From Dethiosulfovibrio russensis (GTDB lineage Bacteria > Synergistota > Synergistia > Synergistales > Dethiosulfovibrionaceae): DNA of 64,000 nucleotides. A program made the translations under genes and the position numbers. Below the pieces are notes generated by a model. The model was not told where the DNA came from, ran no database searches, and saw only the letters and a list, made by a program, of their open reading frames with translations. The DNA lies in assembly GCF_021568855.1 (NCBI RefSeq), contig NZ_JAKGUG010000005.1, positions 124,001 to 188,000 on the forward strand. The letters are read 5' to 3'. Shown here one piece after another: positions 1-8,670 of the stretch; the stretch's first letter is position 1, and the number at the start of each line of letters is the position of its first letter.

Positions 1-233
1 CCACTCTTTCACTTGCCAAGAGGAATGAATCGTTCTACAGACTGGCAGAGTGTGGAGTAAATCTCGTAGCCGAGACCTGCATTGACGAGCCTTGCTTTAA
101 GAGTTTCGAAGGAGGACTAGGCCTTACAGACTCTCCCAAGTGTGCCTACTACAGAGAGAGACGGGGACAGCCTTTCGTATTGAGACGCCTGTCAGAATGT
201 GTAGAGGGAGCAATCAAAGGAGAGGTGAAATAA
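1..233 (+). CDS. Aconitase X catalytic (large) subunit, C-terminal fragment
   Basis: The reading frame is open from the window edge (first full codon at base 3) to TAA at 231-233, giving 76 residues. They contain a GVNLVAETCIDE stretch, a TDSPKCAYY stretch and a final ECVEGAIKG, which fit the C-terminus of the DUF521/AcnX large subunit, where Cys and Ser near these positions contribute to the active site. The next gene, one base after the stop, encodes the matching small swivel subunit, which supports the call. AcnX enzymes are aconitase-superfamily hydro-lyases, with cis-3-hydroxy-L-proline and mevalonate 5-phosphate known as substrates; which one applies here cannot be told. The N-terminal part lies outside the window. 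Confidence 0.8.
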   Translation, partial: TLSLAKRNESFYRLAECGVNLVAETCIDEPCFKSFEGGLGLTDSPKCAYYRERRGQPFVLRRLSECVEGAIKGEVK

Positions 234-234
234 G

Positions 235-648
235 ATGGAACAGGCCTACAAATGTAGAAAAATTTTAAAAGGTAAAGGAGAAGGAGAAGCTATAGTATCG
301 ACAGATCCTATCTGTTTTTACCTCTGTGATCCCAAGACTGGAAAGGTCATAGAAAAAGGACACTCCATAACAGGCAAGACCGTTGCAGGCAAGGTGCTCG
401 TAGTAAAATCAGGCAAGGGCAGCTCTGTCGTAATGGTAGATGGTCTTTATCAACTCAAGATGCAGGATAACCTCCCAGCAGCTATAATAGTCCGAGACAT
501 TGAACCGGTTCTGGTCTCATGCGCAGCAGTAGTAGGAGTTCCAGTCGTAGACAGACTCGAGATCAATCCCTATGAGGCTATCAAGGACGGAGATAAGGTA
601 ATCGTAGACGCAGATAATTGCACAGTAACGGTAAAAAGAGTAGACTAA
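235..648 (+). CDS. Aconitase X swivel (small) subunit, DUF126 family
   Basis: The 137-residue protein has the DUF126/AcnX small-subunit pattern: a central GHSITGKTVAGKVLVV segment and a C-terminal swivel fold ending in GDKVIVDADNCTVTV. AcnX is either one fused chain or two proteins; here it is the split form. AGAGGTGAAATAAG supplies a ribosome-binding site just before ATG, and the gene begins one base after the large-subunit stop, so the two are surely co-translated. The small subunit carries the mobile domain that closes on the substrate bound by the large subunit. Confidence in the family is high and in the substrate low. Confidence 0.87.
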   Translation: MEQAYKCRKILKGKGEGEAIVSTDPICFYLCDPKTGKVIEKGHSITGKTVAGKVLVVKSGKGSSVVMVDGLYQLKMQDNLPAAIIVRDIEPVLVSCAAVVGVPVVDRLEINPYEAIKDGDKVIVDADNCTVTVKRVD

Positions 649-873
649 ATAGATATATGAGTTCCAGAAATATAAAGGTAACTCTGCGGAAAAATAAGGC
701 AGCTATAAAAATCCCTATGTCCAATCTATAATCTACAGACAGGAGGTCTTTGAGGGAGCCTCTATCAACCCCATATTTAGCAGTCTGCGCAGACAAAAAA
801 GCCTCTCATCGGAGAGATTTGATTGTTTTGGAGGAATCCCGTTCGAGACCTTATTCCCTAACCGCCATCATAT

Positions 874-910
874 GTACGAAAGGGGCGACAGGATGTCGCC
901 CCTTTCGTAC
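874..910. terminator. Strong inverted repeat, likely bidirectional terminator
   Basis: Two perfect 17-base arms (874-890 and 894-910) flank a 3-base loop. The repeat lies between the convergent AcnX pair and the amino-acid-binding gene. There is no good T tract on either side, so termination is inferred from position and stem strength. The rest of the gap 649-929 shows no convincing gene. Confidence 0.65.
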
Positions 911-929
911 AGGAGAGCACCGGCGTCTC

Positions 930-1703
930 TCAACGAAACCATTTATCGTATAGGATCCTCCGGGCCTCAACCACCACGGAATCGACTACCTTCCTCAGAG
1001 CCTCCTCCCCTTTGGGAAGCACCACCCCGTATCTCTCGGTAGTAACCATTCCCTCGAGAGCGATCAATCCGTCGTATTTATCAGCCGCAGCGATCACTAT
1101 GGTGGCATCGGAGAGAGCACCGTCGACACTCCCTGCCCTCAGGGCATCGACGGTCTCCTGAGGACTATCCATGACCACGGTCTGGGCAGCCAGATCCCTC
1201 TTGGCCGTCTCATAGCCGGTGGAACCGGCCATCACCGCGATAGTCTTCCCCTCCAGATCGAGAGGGGTCTCATAACCGTCACCCTCTCTGACCAAAAGCT
1301 TCTGCCCCGTGTAGAAATACCAGTCCGAGAAATCGCAGGCTCTGGCTCGACTCTGCCTTATGGTTATGCTGGCGATCGCCATATCGTAACGACTCCAGGG
1401 ATAACGGCTGTACCAGGCCAGGGCTATCAGACCATCCCATGGAACCCTCACGAAGCGAACGTCCACCCCGATCTCCTTTGCTATCATACTGCCCAGGTCG
1501 ACGTCGAAACCGACGAGATCACCATCCTCGACGAAGAAAAACGGCTCGTTCTCGAAATCGCCGACAGCCACAACCATCTCGCCTCGTTTTACTATGTCGT
1601 CCAGTCTATCTCCGGCCCAAGCACAGGAGGCGGAGAGAAAAACCGTCAAGAAAACCGAGGATATAAACTTCATAGAGACACTCGTTTTGAACATATTGAA
1701 CAT
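930..1703 (-). CDS. Amino-acid ABC transporter substrate-binding protein, family 3 (SBP_bac_3)
   Basis: This is a periplasmic solute-binding protein of 257 residues. A signal peptide covers about residues 1-31 and ends at AWA before GD. The mature chain opens with LDDIVKRGEMVVAVG and then GFDVDLGSMIAKEIGVDV, the usual start of family-3 amino-acid binders; MAIASITIR follows, the segment that normally holds the ligand-binding TIT/R residues. ATG at 1703 has GGGAGGG nine bases upstream. It lies 18 bases after the NSS symporter gene and is probably in the same transcript. No permease or ATPase gene is adjacent, so it must use components encoded elsewhere or act as a sensor. Confidence 0.87.
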   Translation of the reverse strand: MFNMFKTSVSMKFISSVFLTVFLSASCAWAGDRLDDIVKRGEMVVAVGDFENEPFFFVEDGDLVGFDVDLGSMIAKEIGVDVRFVRVPWDGLIALAWYSRYPWSRYDMAIASITIRQSRARACDFSDWYFYTGQKLLVREGDGYETPLDLEGKTIAVMAGSTGYETAKRDLAAQTVVMDSPQETVDALRAGSVDGALSDATIVIAAADKYDGLIALEGMVTTERYGVVLPKGEEALRKVVDSVVVEARRILYDKWFR

Positions 1704-1721
1704 CGCCGATATCCCTCCCTA

Positions 1722-3062
1722 CTACCATTTAAGCCCGGCTATGAAGATAACCAGAATACATATCGGAGCCACGAAACGGAGAATGAAAAGCCAGACCTTC
1801 TTTCCTCCAAACGGCCTGGTTCCTTCGTTGGTGATGCCTTCTTCCGCGACTGAGGGGACGACCCAACCGAGAAACACGGAGATGAGAAAGCCGACGATCG
1901 GCATTATCAGATTGGAGGCGAAAAAATCGGCTGCGTCCAAAAATGAAAGCCCAAAAACGTTTATCCTAACCGCCCCCTGAGACAGGGCGGAAGGGATTCC
2001 GACCAAAGTTATGAGACATCCCAAAAAGATCGTCGCCCTTCGCCTCGCCCAACCTAGACTGTCTATGAGATAGGAAACAGCCACCTCGAGAAGAGACACC
2101 GACGAGGTCAGGGCCGCGAAGAAAAACAAGACGAAGAATGACGCCGACCAAAGCACTCCTCCTGGCATCCTGGAGAAGACCACCGGCAAGGTTATGAAGG
2201 TCAGGCCAGCCCCGGCCCCTGGCTCCATTCCGAAGGCGAAGAGAGAGGGAAATATTATCAGACCGGCCATCAGGGAGATCAGAAAGGTGAGGAAGCAAAT
2301 CTGGAGGCTGGACTTGGGAATATCCGAATCCTCAGGAAGGTAGCTGCCGTAGATTATCATGGCCCCGATACCGAGTGAGAGCGAGAAAAAAGCCTGTCCG
2401 AGAGCGGAAAGGAAGACCTCGCCGGTAACCTTGCTGAAGTCGGGCTTTAGAAAAAAGGCGACCCCCTCCATGGCTCCCGGCAGGGTAACCGACCTCCCTA
2501 TCAAAAGCAGCATCAGGACGAACAAGGCCGGCATACAAAAGGTACAGAGCCTCTCGATACCTCCGCTGACCCCTCTAAAAACGACGAACACGGTTGCCCC
2601 CATGAAAAGACACTGAAAAAAGACCATCTGAGTCCCGCTGGATATGAAATCCTGGAAGACCCTAGCTACCTCACCGGCACCGGTGACCTCCATAAGCCCG
2701 AAAAAGGACTTGAATATATAGGCTATGGTCCATCCTCCTATGACACCGTAGTAGGATAATATGACGAAAGCCGCCACGACCCCCCCCCAACCGACCAGCG
2801 ACCACCTCCGTCCGCCCAGTTTCCCGAAGGAACCTACGGCGTTCAGCTTTCCCTTTTTACCTATGACTATCTCCGCCATCATCAGGGAGATCCCGATCGA
2901 AAAGACGAGGACGAGATAGACCGCCACGAAAGCGGCTCCTCCCGATTGCCCCGCGATATAGGGAAACCTCCAGATACTTCCCAACCCTATGGCGGAACCT
3001 GCGGCCGCAAGAATGAAACCTATTTTACTGCTCCATTCGCCCCTGGACGATTCATCCTTCAC
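1722..3062 (-). CDS. Sodium-dependent NSS-family (SNF) amino-acid symporter
   Basis: This 446-residue membrane protein of about 11-12 helices belongs to the neurotransmitter:sodium symporter family (LeuT/TnaT type). Helix 1 shows GSAIGLGSIWRFPYIAGQSGG, the conserved sodium- and substrate-binding region, with GSIWRFPY in place of the common GNVWRFPY. It imports an amino acid or related amine with Na+; the substrate cannot be predicted. The start is GTG at 3062 with AAGGAGG eight bases upstream. The gene is followed directly by an amino-acid-binding protein gene, which fits a peptide- and amino-acid-consuming lifestyle. Confidence 0.92.
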   Translation of the reverse strand: MKDESSRGEWSSKIGFILAAAGSAIGLGSIWRFPYIAGQSGGAAFVAVYLVLVFSIGISLMMAEIVIGKKGKLNAVGSFGKLGGRRWSLVGWGGVVAAFVILSYYGVIGGWTIAYIFKSFFGLMEVTGAGEVARVFQDFISSGTQMVFFQCLFMGATVFVVFRGVSGGIERLCTFCMPALFVLMLLLIGRSVTLPGAMEGVAFFLKPDFSKVTGEVFLSALGQAFFSLSLGIGAMIIYGSYLPEDSDIPKSSLQICFLTFLISLMAGLIIFPSLFAFGMEPGAGAGLTFITLPVVFSRMPGGVLWSASFFVLFFFAALTSSVSLLEVAVSYLIDSLGWARRRATIFLGCLITLVGIPSALSQGAVRINVFGLSFLDAADFFASNLIMPIVGFLISVFLGWVVPSVAEEGITNEGTRPFGGKKVWLFILRFVAPICILVIFIAGLKW

Positions 3063-3165
3063 GATAACGCCTCCTTATGATAGAAATTTAGTCAGACTAC
3101 TCACACAAGGAGTGTATCATAACTCACAAAGCAATAAAAAAGACTAAAAATAAAGAATGTACGGT

Positions 3166-3744
3166 TTATTGCATCTTGGAACATTCATCATGTCGAAAGC
3201 AACCCACCAGATGGTCGTTGACCAAGCCTGCCGACTGGATCAGGGAATAGATTATGACGGGACCTACGAAGCGAAATCCCTTCTTTTTCATGTCCATGGA
3301 GATCCTCCTGGACAGATCCGTCTCCGGCGGGACCTGTGAGATAGACTTCCATCGGTTCACTATAGTTTTTCCGTCGACGAAACCCCATAGATACTCGGAG
3401 AAGCTCCCCTCTCTTTCCTGCAAATCCAGAAAAACCCTGGCGTTTTCCACGACCGATCGAACCTTTAGCCTATTTCTTATTATCCCTTGATCCGTCAGGA
3501 TCTCGTCTATCCGTCGCTGGTCGTAACGGGCCACCGCCCCAGGATCAAACCGATCGAAAACCCTGCGGTACGCCTCCCTTTTTTTGAGAACCGTTATCCA
3601 GCTGAGACCGGCCTGAGCTCCCTCAAGACAGAGAAGCTCGAAAAGCGCCCTGTCATCTTTCAGGGGCACACCCCATTCTCTGTCGTGATAATCGACGTAG
3701 AGGGGATCTTCCCCGCACCATGGACACCGGAAGATATTGTTCAC
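3166..3744 (-). CDS. tag: DNA-3-methyladenine glycosylase I (Tag)
   Basis: The enzyme removes 3-methyladenine from alkylated DNA in base-excision repair. It has 192 residues from the chosen start, close to E. coli Tag (187). Hallmarks are the N-terminal RCPWC, YHDREWGVP, LCLEGAQAGLSWITVLKKR with the catalytic-pocket Glu and Trp, and a C-terminal VNDHLVGCFRH, which supplies the His/Cys of the zinc site. The longest frame begins at 3840, but that would include the 20-bp terminator at 3781-3823. The GTG at 3744 has AGGAGG nine bases upstream and begins just before the conserved CPWC, so it is preferred. Confidence 0.93.
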   Translation of the reverse strand: MNNIFRCPWCGEDPLYVDYHDREWGVPLKDDRALFELLCLEGAQAGLSWITVLKKREAYRRVFDRFDPGAVARYDQRRIDEILTDQGIIRNRLKVRSVVENARVFLDLQEREGSFSEYLWGFVDGKTIVNRWKSISQVPPETDLSRRISMDMKKKGFRFVGPVIIYSLIQSAGLVNDHLVGCFRHDECSKMQ

Positions 3745-3780
3745 TAAATTCGTCCTCCTGACTAAAATCCAAGACTGAAA

Positions 3781-3823
3781 TAACAGAGTGGAGGTTCCCC
3801 TTAGGGGAACCTCCACTCTGTTA
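3781..3823 (-). terminator. Perfect 20-bp hairpin terminator after the RraA-like gene
   Basis: Arms 3781-3800 and 3804-3823 are exact complements around a TTA loop. On the minus strand the stem ends in a short T-rich run. It lies 13 bases after the RraA-like stop codon and upstream of the true tag start. Confidence 0.8.
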
Positions 3824-3836
3824 TTATATCGCAAGC

Positions 3837-4511
3837 TCACATTATCCCGTATTTTTTAAAGGCCTCTACGGTGGACATTCCCTCGGAAATCTCCCTGGCA
3901 ACGATGTCCTCGCCTCTGGATTTCTCCAGGGCCCTCTCCAGGACCTCGTTCTCGACGGACCTCGGTATTATGACCACTCCTCCGTCGTCGCCGAACACCA
4001 GGTCGCCGGGCTCGACCGTCACACCGTTGGAAAAACGGATGGGACAACGATAATCCACGGCTCGCCCTCTCTGACCCTGATCCTGAGCGTAGCTTCCTCT
4101 AGAGAAGACCGGCAGCCCCCGCTCCAATACCTGGGAGGTATCCCGGCTGTAGCCGTCCACAACTGCACCGGCGGCCTTAAGATAGCTGGCTCTCATGGTC
4201 ATCAAACCGCCCCATAAGGCATAAGAAGGGGACGATCCGGTACAGAGATATACCTCTCCCTCCTCGAGGCTGTCCAGCGCCTCGAAGATCAGTCCGAAAG
4301 GCTCGTCCCTGTCTTTATGCCCCACCCTGGTTCCACAGCAATCGGCCTCCAATACTGGCATGGCTCGACCGATTATCACCATTCCCTCCTTCAAGGGACG
4401 GATCCAGGGAGGCAGAAACTGACATGTACGGCCCATGGCATCCATGACGTCTCCGCAGAGAGCGGTGAAAAGCTCTTTCCTCACGATCCCGAAAAGCTCG
4501 GAATCAGTCAT
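3837..4511 (-). CDS. RraA-family protein (aldolase/demethylmenaquinone-methyltransferase-like fold)
   Basis: This 224-residue protein belongs to the RraA/HMG-aldolase-like family. The typical core is present: CGDVMDAMG near the N-terminus, GGLMTMRASYLKAAGAVVDGYSRD in the middle (normally GxxxxxxAxxxGxxGxVxDGxxRD), and GDLVFGDDGGVVIIP near the end. The family includes 4-hydroxy-4-methyl-2-oxoglutarate and oxaloacetate lyases as well as the RNase E inhibitor, so the precise activity is open; a metabolic lyase is more likely than RNase E control. It follows the PepV dipeptidase gene by 10 bases and is closed by a strong terminator, so the two are probably cotranscribed. Confidence 0.8.
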   Translation of the reverse strand: MTDSELFGIVRKELFTALCGDVMDAMGRTCQFLPPWIRPLKEGMVIIGRAMPVLEADCCGTRVGHKDRDEPFGLIFEALDSLEEGEVYLCTGSSPSYALWGGLMTMRASYLKAAGAVVDGYSRDTSQVLERGLPVFSRGSYAQDQGQRGRAVDYRCPIRFSNGVTVEPGDLVFGDDGGVVIIPRSVENEVLERALEKSRGEDIVAREISEGMSTVEAFKKYGIM

Positions 4512-4521
4512 TACGGCGCCT

Positions 4522-5928
4522 CTAATCCTCGGCCAGAGATACTATGGCGGCGGCCATTATCTTGGTGCTGGTCATCATGTTGTCGATGCTCCAGCACTCG
4601 TCGGCCTCGTGTATGTTGGATGGCTCGCCAGGAAGGGTCGGGCCGAAGGCCAATACGTTCGGCATGGCCTTGGCGTAGGTTCCTCCTCCGATGGACATGG
4701 GTTTGTCGTCCATCCGGCCGGTCTCTCTGCGATAGACCTCCATCAGTTTGACCACCAGCTCGGAGTCCTCCGGCATATAGAGAGGCTCGTCCTTTCTCAT
4801 GGACAGGATCTCGAATCCCGCATCGGAGAAGGTCTTCTCTAGAATCTTCACCATGTCCTCGGTACGGTAGCTCACGGGGAACCTCGGGTTCAGGCTGAAG
4901 ACTACCCTGTCTCCATCGGTCTTCATGGTGCCCCAGCAGAGCGAGGTGTATCTGGACACGTCGTCGTAGACGCAGACTCCCAGGCTCTCTCCGTGACAGT
5001 CGATTCCCACGTAGCGATCCAAGGCGGCCAGGGTACGCCCCTGCTCACCGGTAACACCAAGAGTGAGCAGGACCTTGACAAGCCAGGCCACTGCGTTGAC
5101 TCCCTGCTCCGGAAGACTACCGTGGGCAGGAACTCCCTCCATGGACAGCAGGAAACGGCCCTCCCCCTTATCCTCCAAAGACAGTTTTGCCCTCTCCGGG
5201 CCATGCCAGTTCGATACGGTGTACTTGACCCTTTCGGCCATATCGGACTTCACGAAGATCTCCGCCTTGGCAATCGAAGGCACCGAGTTAGGCGCCACGC
5301 CTCCGTCGAAGGAAACCACCTGAACATCTCCGTCGGCCTTGAAGGGGGCGGACAACCTGGCTATGACGATACCTTTTTCTCCGTTTATCAGAGGGTACTC
5401 CGCATCGGGGGTAAAGCCCGCGACGGGGAGATCCTGTCCTGCCTCTACGTAACGGGCTACGGCCTTGCTGCCGCTTTCCTCGTTCGTTCCGATCAGGATC
5501 CTAACCCGTTTTTTGAGAGGAATCTCGAGGTCTTTTATGGCCTTTAAAGCGTAGAGAGCACAGATCACCGGCCCCTTATCGTCCATGACTCCTCGGCCGT
5601 AGAGTTTGCCGTCCTCTATTTTGCCTTCGTAGGGATCGCAGCTCCAGCCGTCTCCCTCGGGGACCACGTCGACGTGACCGAGGATGGCCACCATATCGGC
5701 ATCGGGATCTCCGAACTCGGCCCAACCGACCATATCCTCGAAGACACCGGTTTCGAAACCGAGGCGACCGGCTATCTGAACGAAGTTATCCATCGCAGCT
5801 TTAGGTCCGGGGCCGAAGGGAGCTCCCGGCTCGGCGGGACCTTCCACGCTTTTGACCGCTACGTTTTCCCTGATGGCCGCTACGATATCGTCCTTCATGG
5901 CATCGATGCTCTGTCTAAGTCGTTCCAC
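4522..5928 (-). CDS. pepV: M20 dipeptidase, PepV family
   Basis: This is a cytoplasmic zinc dipeptidase of 468 residues, the usual PepV length. Metal-site motifs are in order: GHVDVVPEGDGW, GRGVMDDKGP, GTNEESGSKA and, at the end, SIGGGTYAKAMPN followed by NIHEADE with the last His ligand. The frame is open to 6006, but GTG at 5928 has AGGAGG seven bases upstream and starts at the family's normal N-terminus. It is transcribed with the RraA-like gene. It probably completes degradation of imported dipeptides. Confidence 0.91.
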   Translation of the reverse strand: MERLRQSIDAMKDDIVAAIRENVAVKSVEGPAEPGAPFGPGPKAAMDNFVQIAGRLGFETGVFEDMVGWAEFGDPDADMVAILGHVDVVPEGDGWSCDPYEGKIEDGKLYGRGVMDDKGPVICALYALKAIKDLEIPLKKRVRILIGTNEESGSKAVARYVEAGQDLPVAGFTPDAEYPLINGEKGIVIARLSAPFKADGDVQVVSFDGGVAPNSVPSIAKAEIFVKSDMAERVKYTVSNWHGPERAKLSLEDKGEGRFLLSMEGVPAHGSLPEQGVNAVAWLVKVLLTLGVTGEQGRTLAALDRYVGIDCHGESLGVCVYDDVSRYTSLCWGTMKTDGDRVVFSLNPRFPVSYRTEDMVKILEKTFSDAGFEILSMRKDEPLYMPEDSELVVKLMEVYRRETGRMDDKPMSIGGGTYAKAMPNVLAFGPTLPGEPSNIHEADECWSIDNMMTSTKIMAAAIVSLAED

Positions 5929-6010
5929 GTCTCTACCTCCTAAAATGTTTCGATAAAATTCACCGAATTCTATTATAGGGGATATCCGACTAGACCGGGA
6001 TAACACTTGT

Positions 6011-6688
6011 TTACAAAACCGGGCAGGTCTCCTTGATTATGGAGAGTCCAGAACTGGTTCCGAAAACGTCTCCTCCGACCACGACGAACCTCTCCAAGTC
6101 GGCCATGGACCGTACCCCTCCGGAGACCTTTATCCTCTTCTCGCCCATCATGGTCTCCGCCAAAATCCTTACATGGTCCTCCGTGGTGGGGCTTCCGCAG
6201 AAACCGGAAGAGGTTTTGACGTAGTCCAACCCATCGACGCCGGCGCAGATACGGCCGATTTTGCGTATCTCATATTCGGATAAAAGAGGGGTCTCGACTA
6301 TAAGCTTGAAGACCCTGTCCGAAAGCCTATCGGACAGACTCCTTATCTCGCTTTCCACGTAGTCCCACATGCCGGATTTCAAGGCCGACAGGTTCAGCAC
6401 CACGTCGAAATCGGTCACCCCTGGCCCTATTTTCATATAATGATCTATCTCGGTCAACTTCACCCCAAGAGGATGATACCCCAAGGGGAAGCCTACCACG
6501 ACGGATACCCCGGTTTCGCTATTCTCCGTCATGGAGACGGCATGGGCTACCATCCAGGGGGGGACCACCACCGTACGGAAACGGGCCTCCACCGACCGGG
6601 AGATGAACTCCTCTACCTCGACCACCGACACATCCTGACGGAGAAGGGTGTTATCTATCGTTCTGCAAAGATCCCGCAATGAATCCAA
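6011..6688 (-). CDS. deoC: Deoxyribose-phosphate aldolase (DeoC)
   Basis: DERA splits 2-deoxyribose 5-phosphate into glyceraldehyde 3-phosphate and acetaldehyde. The 225-residue chain has TIDNTLL near the N-terminus, VVGFPLG, DVVLNLSALKSG, FKLIVETPLL, DYVKTSSGF with the Schiff-base Lys, and IKVSGGVRS with the second catalytic Lys. The start is TTG at 6688 with AAAGGAGG eight bases upstream. There is no thymidine phosphorylase or deoxyribomutase gene nearby, so it stands alone. A gap of 82 bases separates it from pepV. Confidence 0.93.
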   Translation of the reverse strand: MDSLRDLCRTIDNTLLRQDVSVVEVEEFISRSVEARFRTVVVPPWMVAHAVSMTENSETGVSVVVGFPLGYHPLGVKLTEIDHYMKIGPGVTDFDVVLNLSALKSGMWDYVESEIRSLSDRLSDRVFKLIVETPLLSEYEIRKIGRICAGVDGLDYVKTSSGFCGSPTTEDHVRILAETMMGEKRIKVSGGVRSMADLERFVVVGGDVFGTSSGLSIIKETCPVL

Positions 6689-6748
6689 GACATCGACCTC
6701 CTTTTATCATCGGATACATAATATCCCTTCCTCCGAAGGGAGGACAGG

Positions 6749-6777
6749 GACGAGGGTACCGTTATGGAGAGTATAAT
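6749..6777 (+). promoter_or_regulatory. Probable promoter of the HD-domain gene (perfect -10)
   Basis: A perfect TATAAT at 6772-6777 lies upstream of the HD gene; the -35 region is weak. Transcription would start near 6784, inside or after the ATG at 6783, which argues for the TTG at 6807 as the true start codon. Confidence 0.5.
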
Positions 6778-6806
6778 GGCTCATGAATCGGAAAGGAGAG
6801 ATAATT

Positions 6807-7583
6807 TTGAGGTTGAAAGAAATAGACGAAATACGCCGCTGGTTCGACGACTACGTGGCTTCTTTCTACAGCACCTGCGGAAGACTTCATCAACTGGAAT
6901 TGAAGGAAAGGCACAGCCACAGGGTCGCGGAAAACGCCGGACTCCTGGCGGACGAACTCGGATGGGATGAATCGGCCAGACACCTGGCGGTCGCGGCCGG
7001 CCTCCTCCACGACCTAGGCCGATTCCCTCAGTATAGGGACTACGGCACCTTCTACGACTTCAGATCTCTGGATCACGGAGACAGAGGAGAGAGGGTTTTC
7101 AGAGAGGATTTCCCCGGGGACATTATCGACCCTATCGAACTGGAGCTTATCGCCTTCACGACGAGAGAACATAACAAGAAGGATCTTCCGGTAGGACGCA
7201 CAGAGAAAGAGATGGAACTTCTGAAACTAATAAAAGACAGCGACAGGATAGACATCTTCCGGGTGGTCCGAGAGCACATCAAAAGAGGGGAGACCGACTC
7301 CATATACCCAGGGATAGGACCGGAAGGGCAATTCACCCCAGCGGTGCTGGACGAATTGAGACGTTATGGCAAGGCCCGCTACGACCAGTTAAGGACTCTG
7401 TCGGACGTGCTGCTGTTTCAGCTCTGCTGGATCAAGGACATGGCTCATCCTCAATCGGTAGAGCTCCTAAGGGACAGAGGAGACCTAGAGTGGATTTTAG
7501 ACCGTCTGCCGGAGAATTCCACCGCCGCCGAAATCCTGGGATCCCTGAAGGGGTCCATGCTGCCATCGCAGACCTGCCGATGA
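6807..7583 (+). CDS. HD-domain metal-dependent phosphohydrolase
   Basis: This 258-residue HD-superfamily protein has the metal-site pattern RHSHRV, LLHDLGRFPQ, DHGDRG, TREHNK and DSDRIDIF. Such proteins hydrolyse nucleotides or other phosphate esters; the substrate is unknown. A longer ATG start exists at 6783, but AGGAGAG is six bases from TTG 6807 and the TATAAT at 6772-6777 would place the transcript start at about 6784, so TTG is preferred. It is a single gene, followed directly by the promoter of the iron-type ABC importer. Confidence 0.8.
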   Translation: MRLKEIDEIRRWFDDYVASFYSTCGRLHQLELKERHSHRVAENAGLLADELGWDESARHLAVAAGLLHDLGRFPQYRDYGTFYDFRSLDHGDRGERVFREDFPGDIIDPIELELIAFTTREHNKKDLPVGRTEKEMELLKLIKDSDRIDIFRVVREHIKRGETDSIYPGIGPEGQFTPAVLDELRRYGKARYDQLRTLSDVLLFQLCWIKDMAHPQSVELLRDRGDLEWILDRLPENSTAAEILGSLKGSMLPSQTCR

Positions 7584-7585
7584 TG

Positions 7586-7614
7586 TTGACAGCTCGTCCA
7601 TTCTTATAGATAAT
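7586..7614 (+). promoter_or_regulatory. Sigma-70-type promoter of the first iron-type ABC operon
   Basis: TTGACA (7586-7591), a 17-base spacer and GATAAT (7609-7614) form a near-consensus promoter that begins three bases after the stop of the HD gene. The start codon of the binding protein is 40 bases downstream. Confidence 0.85.
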
Positions 7615-7653
7615 CTTTTTTATAGGTTCAAAGCATAACAGAGGAGTGAAAAA

Positions 7654-8670
7654 ATGAGAAAGACGACGATTTTAATAGCTTTATCGGCGATCTTGGCAAC
7701 GGCCTCTATCTCGTTCGCACAGACGGATAAACCCCTGAAGGGGCAGAGCATCAGCATTTTCGCCGCCGCCACCGGCATAGACGAGACCTTCGCCGAGTTT
7801 ACCAAGGACACGGGGATCAAGGTCAACTATCTGGAGATGTCCTCCGGAGAGGTACTCACCAGGCTCAGGGCATCCAAGGGCAAAAACCTGGCGGACGCCT
7901 GGTTCGGAGGCGGAGTCGACAGCTTCATGGTAGCGGGCCAGGAGGGATTTCTGGAAAGCTACGTCTCTCCCGAGGCGGAGAAGATCCCCGAGGAATACAG
8001 GGATCCCGACGGATTCTGGACGGGGCTGTCCCTGGTGGCGGTGGACTTCATCGTCAACGAGGATATATTGAGAGAAAAGGGAATTTCCGCTCCTAAAAGC
8101 TGGATCGATCTGGGCAAACCGGAGTACAAGGGCGAGGTGATGATGAGCAACCCGACCATCTCCGGCACCAATTACTCGGTTATCTTCGAGATCCTCGAGA
8201 TATTCGGAGAGGAAAAAGGCTGGGAGGTCATCCGAAACATCGACGCCAACATCCCGTTCTACACAAAGAGAGGCTCCGCTCCGCCGAACAAGGCGGCCAT
8301 GGGCGAGGTAGCAATCGGCATAGATCCCTACGACGTGGGAGTCAAACTGATAGCTCAGGGACATCCGGTAATCTCAGTCTTTCCCGAGGAAGGCACCCCG
8401 GGGTCGCTGGCTCCGGTCGCCATAATGAAGGGCGCAAAGAACGTAGAGGCGGCTAAAGCCTTCGTCGACTGGTGTCTCTCCAAGAGAGGCCAGGAGGTCC
8501 AGATGGCAAACACCGCGAAGGTCGGAACCAGGCCGGACGCGGAGGTACCGGAGTATCTCAGGGGACTGAAGGACGCCAAGATAATTCTGGTGGATCCGAT
8601 AAAATCCGGAGAGAGGCGCGAGGAGATACTTGGCAGATGGCAGAAGGAATTCGGTGAGAAAACCGAGTAG
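7654..8670 (+). CDS. Iron(III)-type ABC transporter substrate-binding protein (AfuA/FbpA family)
   Basis: This periplasmic binding protein has 338 residues. The signal peptide covers about residues 1-22 and ends at SFAQ. The chain has SISIFAAATGIDETFAEFTKDTGIKV, SSGEVLTRLRASKGKNLADAWFGGGVD and SNPTISGTNYSV, typical of the ferric-iron/AfuA-like class. Such proteins bind Fe3+ chelates, but relatives bind phosphorylated sugars, thiamine or aminoethylphosphonate, so iron is likely, not proven. AGAGGAG precedes ATG. The downstream permease overlaps its end and the ATPase follows, so the importer is complete. Confidence 0.87.
   Translation: MRKTTILIALSAILATASISFAQTDKPLKGQSISIFAAATGIDETFAEFTKDTGIKVNYLEMSSGEVLTRLRASKGKNLADAWFGGGVDSFMVAGQEGFLESYVSPEAEKIPEEYRDPDGFWTGLSLVAVDFIVNEDILREKGISAPKSWIDLGKPEYKGEVMMSNPTISGTNYSVIFEILEIFGEEKGWEVIRNIDANIPFYTKRGSAPPNKAAMGEVAIGIDPYDVGVKLIAQGHPVISVFPEEGTPGSLAPVAIMKGAKNVEAAKAFVDWCLSKRGQEVQMANTAKVGTRPDAEVPEYLRGLKDAKIILVDPIKSGERREEILGRWQKEFGEKTE

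Noticed and set aside
750-953. 67-residue frame in the gap after the AcnX genes
   Set aside because: No family resemblance; it runs through the 17-bp inverted repeat and into the end of the binding-protein gene.
3745-3840. N-terminal extension of the Tag glycosylase to 3840
   Set aside because: It would be translated through a perfect 20-bp terminator stem; GTG 3744 has AGGAGG and begins at the family N-terminus.
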